In this document: positions 24,435 through 31,083 of the stretch, one piece after another
Numbering within the stretch: the stretch's first letter is position 1
How the letters are laid out: each line of letters opens with the position of its first letter
Assembly (NCBI GenBank): GCA_963737405.1
Contig: CAVTSL010000009.1
Location: 186,001 to 250,000, forward strand
From: JACCTU01 sp963737405
GTDB lineage: Bacteria; Actinomycetota; Thermoleophilia; Gaiellales; Gaiellaceae
Reading direction: 5' to 3'
Length of the DNA stretch: 64,000 nt
Notes under the pieces: model-generated
Seen by the model: the letters and a program-made list of their open reading frames with translations, nothing else
Databases searched by the model: none
What the model was told of the DNA's origin: nothing
Translations under genes and position numbers: made by a program

Positions 24435-25004
24435 ATCGTCGAGCAGTCCGGCCGCGCGCGCCGCGGCAACCGCCTCGACGCGCGAGTGCACGCGCAGCTC
24501 GGCGAGCACGCCGCGGATGTGGTTGCGGACGGTCTCGCGCGCGATGTGGAGCTCCGCGGCGATCTGCTCGGTGCTCGCGCCGCTCGCGAGGAGCCTGACG
24601 ACCTCGAGCTGCCGCGGGGTCAGCAGGCGCGCGGCCTGGTCCGTCGGCTGCGGCGGCTTCGCGGAGATCGCGAGGACCCCGATCACCTCGTCCCCCTTTC
24701 GCAGCGGGACGGAGCTGACCTCGACGAGCACCTCTTGGCCCGAAGGACGGCGGACGTGCACGACGTAGTCGGTGAACGCCGCCTTTCCGAGCACCTTCTT
24801 CGTGAACGCCTCCTGCGCACGCCGTCGGTCGTCGACGACGACGAACTCGTTGAAATGCGACCCCCGGACGTCGCCGATGAACTGCTCCGATGCGTGGTTC
24901 TGCCAGACGATCACGCCGTCACGATCGAGCGCGTACGCGAGGACGTTGACCTCGGTCAGCGCCCGGCCGATGTCTGCACCGAGGCGCTCGAGGACCCACC
25001 CCAC
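24432..25004 (-). CDS. PAS-LuxR one-component regulator (copy 1)
   Basis: 190 residues from GTG 25004. An N-terminal PAS domain (VLAYALDRDGVIVWQNHASE, VRGSHFNEFVVVDDRRRAQE, VLVEVSSVPLRKGDEVIGVL) is joined to a LuxR-type HTH: LTPRQLEVVRLLASGASTEQ, AAELHIARETVRNHIRGVLA, ELRVHSRVEAVAAARAAG. The spacing and domain order match a cytoplasmic one-component sensor. No haem or flavin ligand is obvious in the PAS domain. A paralogue at 27803-28381 is similar over its whole length. It lies downstream of the channel gene on the same strand, with a 73-bp gap. Confidence 0.85.
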   Translation of the reverse strand: MGWVLERLGADIGRALTEVNVLAYALDRDGVIVWQNHASEQFIGDVRGSHFNEFVVVDDRRRAQEAFTKKVLGKAAFTDYVVHVRRPSGQEVLVEVSSVPLRKGDEVIGVLAISAKPPQPTDQAARLLTPRQLEVVRLLASGASTEQIAAELHIARETVRNHIRGVLAELRVHSRVEAVAAARAAGLLDD

Positions 25005-25077
25005 GCGGGTGAGTCTCCGCGTTGCGTACGCGTCGCGTCAAGCGAGAACCGTCCGAGCACGGTGATCGTGGGCGACC

Positions 25078-25770
25078 TCACGCCTCGTCGGCCGTCGCCT
25101 CGCTCTGCCGCACCCACAGCGTCACGAGCCGCGCGACGAGCGTGACGAGGAACACCTGGCCGATCAACGCCTCGGTCGCGGTGATTGCCTGCGGCAGCCC
25201 GACCGCGGGCGAGAGATCGCCGAAGCCGAGGGTGGTCAGGGAGACGAAGCTGAAGTAGACGTACTCGGACTGCTGGTGGGCGCCCGGCTGTGCGAAGAAC
25301 GCCCCGTCCCCGAGCTCCTCGATCGCGAGATAGACGAACGCGAAGAGCAGCCCGACCAGCACGTAGCAGCAGAGCGCACCGAGAACCGTCTCCGACGTGA
25401 TGCGCTTGTGGTGCAGAACCCGGTTCAGCGTGACGGGGAGGGTCGCGGTGACGAGCAGTGCGGCGGGAAGCAGGTACGCGAGACCGATCGCGGACGCGGA
25501 GTCGACGATGAGGACCAGGAACGCGAGCCCGACGCAGGCTGCGATCTGGAACCAGTGCCGTCGCTTGATCGTCTCGTCCGCCGCGGGGTCGCTGATCGCG
25601 ACGACGAGGGCGAGCGCGGCGAGCACCGTGCTGCCGATCGCACCCCAGCGGGGGTCGTCGACGAGCTCGAGCAGGAAGAAGTTCGCGATCAGCAGCACGA
25701 GCAGGCTCGCGTAGCTGTCGAGGAAGCGGACGAGGTCGTTCCGGGCGGCGGTGCGGAGCCTCTCGCGCAT
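25078..25770 (-). CDS. Six-TM ion channel with a K+-type selectivity filter
   Basis: 230 residues. Hydrophobic helices include LLVLLIANFFLLELV, STVLAALALVVAI, IAACVGLAFLVLIVDS, LAYLLPAALLVTATLPVTL, VLGALCCYVLVGLLFAFVYL and QVFLVTLVARLVTLWV. The pore loop before the last helix, SFVSLTTLGFGDLSPAVG, carries TLGFGD, the K+-channel filter signature. S4-like arginines are missing, so it is probably not voltage-gated. No cytoplasmic ligand domain is fused. Across the divergent 66-bp gap is a stand-alone cyclic-nucleotide-binding protein. Confidence 0.85.
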   Translation of the reverse strand: MRERLRTAARNDLVRFLDSYASLLVLLIANFFLLELVDDPRWGAIGSTVLAALALVVAISDPAADETIKRRHWFQIAACVGLAFLVLIVDSASAIGLAYLLPAALLVTATLPVTLNRVLHHKRITSETVLGALCCYVLVGLLFAFVYLAIEELGDGAFFAQPGAHQQSEYVYFSFVSLTTLGFGDLSPAVGLPQAITATEALIGQVFLVTLVARLVTLWVRQSEATADEA

Positions 25771-25836
25771 GTCGGCCGCACGATAGTGCCGGTCGCGGCG
25801 GTTGCTCGCCCCGCCGCGAGGAAGTAGCGTCGCTGA

Positions 25837-26313
25837 ATGCCAACGTCCCTTCCATCACCGATCGCGAGCTCACTGGCAGGTCGCGACTGGAACCGGCCCA
25901 CCGCGCGCGACTGGGCGACCGTGCTCGCGGCGCTCCCGCTCTTCGCTCGTGTCGGCAAGCGGCAGCTGACGAAGATCGCGGAGCTCGCACGCATCGCCGA
26001 CTACGGCGCCGGGACCGTCGTCATGCAGGAAGGCGACGCCGCCGACTCGTTCCACCTCGTCCTCTCGGGCAAGGCACGCGTCGTCGGCAAGCCGCGCGCG
26101 CGCATCCTCAAGATCGGCGACTACTTCGGCGAGATGGCCCTCATCGACGGCGCGCCGCGCTCCGCGACGATCGCCGCGGAAGGCGAGCTCCAGACGATGC
26201 GGATCCCACGGAAGCCGTTCATGCGCCTGCTCGAGAAGGAGCCGACCATCGCCGTCGCGCTGCTCGCCGAGCTCGCAGGCCGCCTTCGCCGGCTCGAGAA
26301 GGGCACCGACTGA
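25837..26313 (+). CDS. Stand-alone cyclic-nucleotide-binding domain protein (copy 2)
   Basis: 158 residues, the same length as copy 1 (16044-16520) and closely similar: GRDWNRPTARDWATVLAALP, VGKRQLTKIAELARIADYGA, VVMQEGDAADSFHLVLSGKA, the cassette GDYFGEMALIDGAPRSATI, and MRIPRKPFMRLLEKEPTIAV. The Arg in APRSAT and Glu in GEMAL are the expected phosphate/ribose contacts. It has no output domain. It is divergent from the ion channel, so a regulatory interaction with the channel is conceivable but only inferred. A strong hairpin follows. Confidence 0.82.
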   Translation: MPTSLPSPIASSLAGRDWNRPTARDWATVLAALPLFARVGKRQLTKIAELARIADYGAGTVVMQEGDAADSFHLVLSGKARVVGKPRARILKIGDYFGEMALIDGAPRSATIAAEGELQTMRIPRKPFMRLLEKEPTIAVALLAELAGRLRRLEKGTD

Positions 26314-26326
26314 CCCACGGGAAGGT

Positions 26327-26371
26327 GTGCGGCGCACCGAGTGCCGTCTCCAAAACTCGGATGCGCCGCAC
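26327..26371 (+). terminator. Long hairpin after the cyclic-nucleotide gene
   Basis: GTGCGGCGC-A-CCGAGT (26327-26342) pairs with ACTCGG-AT-GCGCCGCAC (26355-26371), 15 bp with a small internal loop, 14 bases after the stop. Confidence 0.7.
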
Positions 26372-26497
26372 GCCGCGCGATGTTCGCGTCGCGCAGGGCG
26401 CCTGTCTCTAGCGCATTCGGGTCATCTAGACGAATAGCCGGTGGACTCCCCTCAGCGGCCCGACTAGCGTCCCGCGCGGTCCATCGAAAGGGGAGAG

Positions 26498-27208
26498 ATG
26501 AAGCGATTCACCGTAGCCGCGGCAATCGGGGTGGCAATGCTGGCACTTGGCGCCACACCGGTTTCCGCGGTGGATTCACCGACCTGCCAAGGGGAGCCGG
26601 CGACAATCGTCGCGTCCGGTCCCGTCACGACGGGCACCGACGGCCCCGACGTCATCGTCGGGACGACGGGCGCCGACACGATCAACGCGCTCGGCGGCGA
26701 CGACCTCGTCTGCGGGGCGCCTGACGGCTCGACGGTCGACGGTGCCGACACGATCGACGCCGGCGACGGGGGCGACTTCGTGCTGGGCGTGCTCGGCAAC
26801 GACGTCATCAACGGCGGCAACGGCGACGACGGCCTCGCCGGTGGGGACTTCGGCGGAGAGCCCGGTAACCCCGGCTCGAAGCTCCCGGACGGCAACGACA
26901 CGATCTCCGGCGGCAACGGGAACGACTTCGCAACCGGGATGCTCGGCAACGACACGATCTCCGGCGGCAACGGCGTCGACGACGTGTTCGGCGGTCCCGG
27001 CAACGATCGCGTTTCCGGCGACAACGGCGACGACATCGTCGTCGGGAACTTCGGGAACGACACCCTCTCGGGCGGGAACGGCGACGACATCGTCGACGGC
27101 GACAACGTCGACGGCGACAACCCCGCACCCGATCCGAACACGAACACCGACATCTGCTCGGGCGGCAACGGCTCGAACCAGCTCTTCTTCTGCGAGGTTC
27201 AGTCGTAG
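26498..27208 (+). CDS. Secreted RTX/hemolysin-type calcium-binding repeat protein
   Basis: 236 residues with AAAGGGGAG upstream. The signal peptide is MKRFTVAAAIGVAMLALGAT followed by PVSA. The mature part is mostly GGxGxDxUx nonapeptides (GGDDLVCGA, GGNGDDGLAG, GGNGNDFATG, GGPGNDRVSG, DNGDDIVVG, GGNGDDIVDG), which form Ca2+-binding beta-rolls outside the cell. It ends SNQLFFCEVQ, with Cys pairs near each end. There is no catalytic domain, so it is a short beta-roll-only protein. A type I secretion signal is not needed given the Sec signal. Two 54-bp-spaced copies of the same DNA segment (26891 and 26945) show recent repeat duplication. Confidence 0.85.
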   Translation: MKRFTVAAAIGVAMLALGATPVSAVDSPTCQGEPATIVASGPVTTGTDGPDVIVGTTGADTINALGGDDLVCGAPDGSTVDGADTIDAGDGGDFVLGVLGNDVINGGNGDDGLAGGDFGGEPGNPGSKLPDGNDTISGGNGNDFATGMLGNDTISGGNGVDDVFGGPGNDRVSGDNGDDIVVGNFGNDTLSGGNGDDIVDGDNVDGDNPAPDPNTNTDICSGGNGSNQLFFCEVQS

Positions 27209-27218
27209 GAAGCACAGC

Positions 27219-27246
27219 GAGGGGCCGCCGGCGTCGGCGGCCCCTC
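27219..27246. terminator. Bidirectional hairpin after the RTX gene
   Basis: GAGGGGCCGCC (27219-27229) and GGCGGCCCCTC (27236-27246), an 11-bp perfect stem with a 6-base loop, between two convergent genes. Confidence 0.7.
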
Positions 27247-27251
27247 GTGCA

Positions 27252-27593
27252 TCACGTCTGATCGTCCTGCACGTACGGATCGGCGGCCGGCACCTTGTCG
27301 ACGATCACGTACTCGTCGGTCCACTCGACGGCCGTCTCGAGCTCCGGCGTCTCGTGACCCGGACGGACGAGGAAGCGGTCGTCTTGCTGACGGACGGTCT
27401 CGTAGACGCGGGCGGGCACCGTGATGCGCTCGCCGCAGCCTCCCTCGGCACCGCACTCGCAGAAGAGGAGGACCGTGCCCTCGAGCGACCAAGCCTGCGC
27501 GGCCTCGTCGAGCTCGGCGATTCGCTCGTTCACCTCGCGGAAGAGCGCCTCGTTACGCGCCTGCCGCGCGAGCCGATCGTCGAGGTCACCCAT
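27252..27593 (-). CDS. Conserved hypothetical protein with a Cys motif
   Basis: 113 residues from ATG 27593. The N-terminal helix ARNEALFREVNERIAELDEA is followed by VLLFCECGAEGGCGERITVP, with three cysteines that could bind a metal, and PGHETPELETAVEWTDEYVI near the end. This matches an uncharacterised small family I associate with Thermoleophilia and related actinobacteria, in which the C-E-C-G-x-x-x-C motif is conserved. I know no function for it. It is convergent with the RTX gene and separated from it by a hairpin. Confidence 0.65.
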   Translation of the reverse strand: MGDLDDRLARQARNEALFREVNERIAELDEAAQAWSLEGTVLLFCECGAEGGCGERITVPARVYETVRQQDDRFLVRPGHETPELETAVEWTDEYVIVDKVPAADPYVQDDQT

Positions 27594-27789
27594 GGCGTGG
27601 GTTCTAGCGCACGAGGAGCCGCGGCGTTCGCCGGAGGCCGAGCCCGCCGCAGGGGTGTCGGCGAACTCGGCTCGAAGAGAGGCCTGCCTGAGCACGAAAC
27701 GATGCCCGTCAAGCCTTCTGGCGCGGGGTGAGGGGTAGCTCGTCCCGAGCCAGCGGCGAATGCTCTCGCGGCCGGGCCCGTGGACGCTA

Positions 27790-27805
27790 TGACCCAGGTG
27801 GGTCA
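27790..27805. repeat. Perfect TGACCC/GGGTCA dyad overlapping a stop codon
   Basis: TGACCC (27790-27795), loop AGGT, GGGTCA (27800-27805); the last three bases are the stop codon of PAS-LuxR copy 2. Compare 24419-24434. Confidence 0.55.
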
Positions 27806-28381
27806 ATCCACGAGCTCACCCTGCGAGCGTGCGGCTGCGATCGCCTCGAGCCGCGAGTGCACGCCGAGCTTGCGCAGGATGTGCCGCACGTGGTTGCGGA
27901 CGGTCTCGCGCGTGATGTGGAGCCGCTCCGCGATCTGATCCGTCGACGCGCCGTGCGCCAGCAAGCTCAGCACCTCGTGCTGGCGCGGAGTCAGGTGCGG
28001 GTGCGAGACGATCGGCGACGGCTGCACGGGGGGCTTCGAGACGAGACCGAAGACCCCGATCACCTGGTGGTCGCGGAGGAGCGGGACCGAGCTCACCTCG
28101 ACCGTCGCCTCGGTGCCGTCGGGCCGGAGCACGTCTCCGGTCGAGTCGGTGGCGGCGACCGTGCCGAGCATCTTCCGGGCGAACATCCGCTTTGCGCGCG
28201 GCCGGTCGGACGGGGCGATCACGTCGGTGAAGCGCTTCCCGCGCGCGTCCCCGACGAGCCGCTCCGCCGCGGGGTTCAGCCAGACGAGGATCCCGTCACG
28301 ATCGATGACGTAGGCGGGGACGTTCACATCGGCGAGAGCCCGCTCGACGTCCGCCCCCAGGCGCGTCAGGAGTCGCGGCAT
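27803..28381 (-). CDS. PAS-LuxR one-component regulator (copy 2)
   Basis: 192 residues, similar along its length to copy 1 at 24432-25004: VPAYVIDRDGILVWLNPAAE, DARGKRFTDVIAPSDRPRAK, TVEVSSVPLLRDHQVIGVFG, then the HTH LTPRQHEVLSLLAHGASTDQ, ITRETVRNHVRHILRKLGVH and SRLEAIAAARSQG. The duplicate pair sits 3 kb apart with a channel, a cyclic-nucleotide protein, an RTX protein and a small protein between. The signal sensed is unknown. Copy 2 has no close same-strand partner. Confidence 0.85.
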   Translation of the reverse strand: MPRLLTRLGADVERALADVNVPAYVIDRDGILVWLNPAAERLVGDARGKRFTDVIAPSDRPRAKRMFARKMLGTVAATDSTGDVLRPDGTEATVEVSSVPLLRDHQVIGVFGLVSKPPVQPSPIVSHPHLTPRQHEVLSLLAHGASTDQIAERLHITRETVRNHVRHILRKLGVHSRLEAIAAARSQGELVD

Positions 28382-28510
28382 CGATCGAGTCTCCGCTGGT
28401 CGCGGGCACAGGTCAAGCGCTTTAGCCGTCGTTTAGCCGACCGTTCGGGCCGCTTTTAGCGCCGGCGCAGACGATCGAGCCGTTCCTCGAATGCAGCAAG
28501 GAGATGAGAG

Positions 28511-28861
28511 ATGTCCCGCTCGACCCTCAGGTCCCTCGCACTTGCCGTCCTCTGCGCCGCCGTCCTGGCGCCCGCGGCAAGCGCATACCCCGACAGCTTC
28601 CGCCAGGAGTACAGCGTCTCCAGCGGACTCGCCGCGAAGATGCGGATCGAGGACGGACCGGCGCAGCCCCAGGGCGGCCCTCGGTTCCTGATCGAAGGCC
28701 CGGCGCGCGTTTCCACGCCGGTGACGGCCTCGGCGGCCTCCGATTCCGGCTCGGTCGACCTGTCGACCGCGGCCATCGGGTTCGCCGTCGGTGCGGCGCT
28801 CGCCGGAGGCGCGCTCGCACTGCTGATCTCCCGCGACGGTCGACGCACTGTCAGCGTGTAG
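28511..28861 (+). CDS. Small exported membrane-anchored protein
   Basis: 116 residues with AAGGAG (28496-28501) upstream. A signal peptide (TLRSLALAVLCAAVLAPAAS, then AYPDS) precedes about 60 polar residues and one C-terminal helix (AAIGFAVGAALAGGALALLI) with a short basic tail RDGRRTV. The layout is that of a small type I membrane protein. I do not recognise a family, though short proteins of this layout are common in actinobacterial genomes. A strong terminator follows. Confidence 0.65.
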   Translation: MSRSTLRSLALAVLCAAVLAPAASAYPDSFRQEYSVSSGLAAKMRIEDGPAQPQGGPRFLIEGPARVSTPVTASAASDSGSVDLSTAAIGFAVGAALAGGALALLISRDGRRTVSV

Positions 28862-28869
28862 GGAGAGAA

Positions 28870-28899
28870 GGCCGGGTGGCGGCGGCCCGCCACCCGGCC
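28870..28899 (+). terminator. Rho-independent terminator before the sigma-factor gene
   Basis: GGCCGGGTGGC (28870-28880) and GCCACCCGGCC (28889-28899), perfect 11-bp stem, followed by a T-rich stretch (28901-28915). It is the most canonical terminator in the window. Confidence 0.85.
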
Positions 28900-29044
28900 G
28901 TTCTTTGCGTTTTCGTTATGCTGTGAGGTGCTTTCGGCGGCCGGGAATATCCTGGGCCGTCGTACGTTCCCCTTTGTAGACGGCGGTCCGGCTGCGATCG
29001 GCGCAGTCATGGGCCCCGCTTCCCCGAAGGAAAGAGAAGACACG

Positions 29045-30082
29045 TTGAACGAATTGCACCTGCTTGATGCACCAATCCATGCGTTCCTGGAGGACGCCGA
29101 GGACCGTGGCTCGATCGAGGAGGCCTCGCTGGAGGCGCTCGCGACCGAGCACGAGCTCGACGAGGAGGACGTCGCCGCCCTCCGCGCCGAGCTGGAGGCC
29201 CGAGAGGTCGAGATCGTCGCTCCCGAGAAGGACGACGAGATCGTCTGGGAGGCCGACGCTCCCCACGGCACCGCCGACGCACTCACCCTGTTCATGAATC
29301 GGGCGGGGCGTTACCCCCTGCTCACCGCGGCCGAGGAGGTCGCGCTCGCCAAGCGGATCGAGCGCGGAGACCTCGCGGCGAAGGAGCGGATGATCAACTC
29401 GAACCTGCGCCTCGTGATCTCGATCGCCAAGCGCTACCAGGGCCACGGGCTCTCGCTGCTCGACCTCGTCCAGGACGGGACGATCGGACTCAACCGCGCC
29501 GTCGAGAAGTTCGACTGGCGGAAGGGGTTCAAGTTCTCGACCTACGCGACGTGGTGGATCCGCCAGGCGTGTCAGCGGGCGGTCTCGAATCAGTCGACGA
29601 CGATTCGCGTCCCCGTCCACGTCCACGAGCGGCGCGTGAAGCTCTCGCGCGCACGGAACCAGCTCGAGGCCAAGCTCGGCCGCGAGCCCACGCGCGAGGA
29701 GCTGGCCGAGGCGGCACAGCTGCCGATCAACCACGTCGAGGAGGCACTCGACGCGGCCTCGGCGAACGTGTCGCTGAACCAGCAGGTCGGCAACGAGTCC
29801 GACGGCGAGCTCGGCGACCTGTTCAGCGACCCGACCGCGAGCGATCCGGCCGAGGACGCGGCGGACGAGTTCCGCCGGCACTCGGTGCGGCGCGCGATCG
29901 CGAAGCTCCCCGAGCGGGAGCGCCGCATCATCGAGCTCCGGTTCGGTCTCGACGGAGAGCCGCAGTCTCTCGAGGCGATCGGCAAGGAGCTCGGCTTCAC
30001 GCGCGAGCGGATCCGTCAGCTCGAGACGCAGGCGTTCGCGCGGCTGCAGAACGAGCTCGCGGGACTGTCCGAAGCCGCGTAA
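29045..30082 (+). CDS. rpoD: Sigma-70 family RNA polymerase sigma factor (primary/RpoD-like)
   Basis: 345 residues from TTG 29045, chosen because AAGGAAAGAGAAG lies just upstream; ATG 29009 and GTG 28928 in the same frame have no ribosome site. An acidic region 1-like N-terminus (IHAFLEDAEDRGSIEEASLE) precedes region 1.2 (LFMNRAGRYPLLTAAEEVAL), region 2 (NLRLVISIAKRYQGHGLSLL, GFKFSTYATWWIRQA), region 3 and region 4 (GFTRERIRQLETQAFARL). All core-binding and -10/-35 recognition segments are intact. The region 1.1-like part is short, so a group 2 sigma is possible. A large hairpin ends the gene. Confidence 0.85.
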   Translation: MNELHLLDAPIHAFLEDAEDRGSIEEASLEALATEHELDEEDVAALRAELEAREVEIVAPEKDDEIVWEADAPHGTADALTLFMNRAGRYPLLTAAEEVALAKRIERGDLAAKERMINSNLRLVISIAKRYQGHGLSLLDLVQDGTIGLNRAVEKFDWRKGFKFSTYATWWIRQACQRAVSNQSTTIRVPVHVHERRVKLSRARNQLEAKLGREPTREELAEAAQLPINHVEEALDAASANVSLNQQVGNESDGELGDLFSDPTASDPAEDAADEFRRHSVRRAIAKLPERERRIIELRFGLDGEPQSLEAIGKELGFTRERIRQLETQAFARLQNELAGLSEAA

Positions 30083-30101
30083 CACCGGCTCAGCACCTTC
30101 A

Positions 30102-30154
30102 CAGCAGACCTTTACGCCCGCGCAACGGAGTTCCCAGGCGGGCGTGGTCTGCTG
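30102..30154 (+). terminator. Long bulged hairpin after the sigma-factor gene
   Basis: CAGCAGACC (30102-30110), bulge TTT, ACGCCCGC (30114-30121) pair with GCGGGCGT (30138-30145) and GGTCTGCTG (30146-30154): 17 perfect base pairs around a 16-base loop. It starts 19 bases after the stop. Confidence 0.7.
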
Positions 30155-30194
30155 CGCGGACACCGGCGGACAGGGGTCGCACAGGAGGTGACCG

Positions 30195-31037
30195 ATGAGA
30201 CGCGGGCTGGTGGTGTTCCTCGTAGCGCTCGGCGCAGCGGCGACGTTCGCCGTCGCGTACGCGGCGTCGGCTCCCGCGAACGGCGACCGCGGCGGCCCGG
30301 GCGGCCGCTACGGCGGCGGGCGCGGCTACTTCGCGATCGCGTGCGGCTTCAGCCACCGCAACCAGGACGATCCGATCGTCTTCTTCAACCAGCCGGGCAA
30401 GTCGCACGACCACACGTACTTCGGCAACGAGGCGACGAAGGCGAGCTCGACGCCGGCCGCGCTGCGTGCGTCCGGGCAGACGTCGTGCCGGCTGCGCGCC
30501 GACACCGCCGCGTACTGGGCGCCCACGCTCTTCGTCGCGGGCCGGGCGATCCGGCCGCTCGGCGCGGTCGTCTACTACGTGCGGCGCACGCTCGAGCCGG
30601 TACAGGCGTTCCCGGCGAACCTCGAGGTCGTCGCGGGGAGCGCAGCCGCGCGCTCGGCGCAGGGCTCGCGGATCACGTACTGGAGCTGCGGCGGCAGGGG
30701 CGACGTCCGCGCCTCGGCCGAGATCCCGACGTGCGCGTCGCCCAGCCTGCGGCTCGTCGTCAACTTCCCGAACTGCTGGAACGGGTCGCAGCTCGACAGC
30801 GCAGACCACAAGAGCCACCTCGCGTACTCGACGAACGGGGTGTGCCCGTCGACGCACCCGGTCGAGGTGCCGGCGCTGACGCTGCAGGTCTACTACGGCG
30901 TCGCCGGCGGTGCGAACGCCGAGCTCGCGTCGGGAGGCGACTTCTCGGGTCACGCGGACTTCATGAACGCGTGGAACCAGCCGACGCTCGAGCGGCTCGT
31001 CGACCGCTACCTCAACCGCTCCCGCGGACACCGCTGA
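30195..31037 (+). CDS. Secreted DUF1996-domain protein
   Basis: 280 residues with AGGAGG upstream. The signal peptide (RRGLVVFLVALGAAATFAVA) is followed by a Gly-rich linker and a DUF1996 domain: GKSHDHTYFGNEATKASSTP, TSCRLRADTAAYWAPTLFVA, VNFPNCWNGSQLDSADHKSH, CPSTHPVEVPALTLQVYYG and GGDFSGHADFMNAWNQPTLE. The conserved His, Asp and Cys residues are as in bacterial and fungal DUF1996 proteins, whose activity is not established. It is extracellular. A perfect bidirectional hairpin separates it from the convergent esterase. Confidence 0.85.
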   Translation: MRRGLVVFLVALGAAATFAVAYAASAPANGDRGGPGGRYGGGRGYFAIACGFSHRNQDDPIVFFNQPGKSHDHTYFGNEATKASSTPAALRASGQTSCRLRADTAAYWAPTLFVAGRAIRPLGAVVYYVRRTLEPVQAFPANLEVVAGSAAARSAQGSRITYWSCGGRGDVRASAEIPTCASPSLRLVVNFPNCWNGSQLDSADHKSHLAYSTNGVCPSTHPVEVPALTLQVYYGVAGGANAELASGGDFSGHADFMNAWNQPTLERLVDRYLNRSRGHR

Positions 31038-31045
31038 CGGCGTGA

Positions 31046-31075
31046 GGGGGAGGCCGCGGGTCGGCGGCCTCCCCC
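31046..31075. terminator. Perfect bidirectional hairpin
   Basis: GGGGGAGGCCGC (31046-31057) and GCGGCCTCCCCC (31064-31075), 12 bp with loop GGGTCG, between the convergent DUF1996 and esterase genes. Confidence 0.75.
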
Positions 31076-31083
31076 GACGCCTG

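Noticed and set aside
26464..27168. Pro/Ser-rich repeated minus-strand frame
   Set aside because: Antisense of the RTX nonapeptides; the repeats simply mirror the GGxGxD codons.
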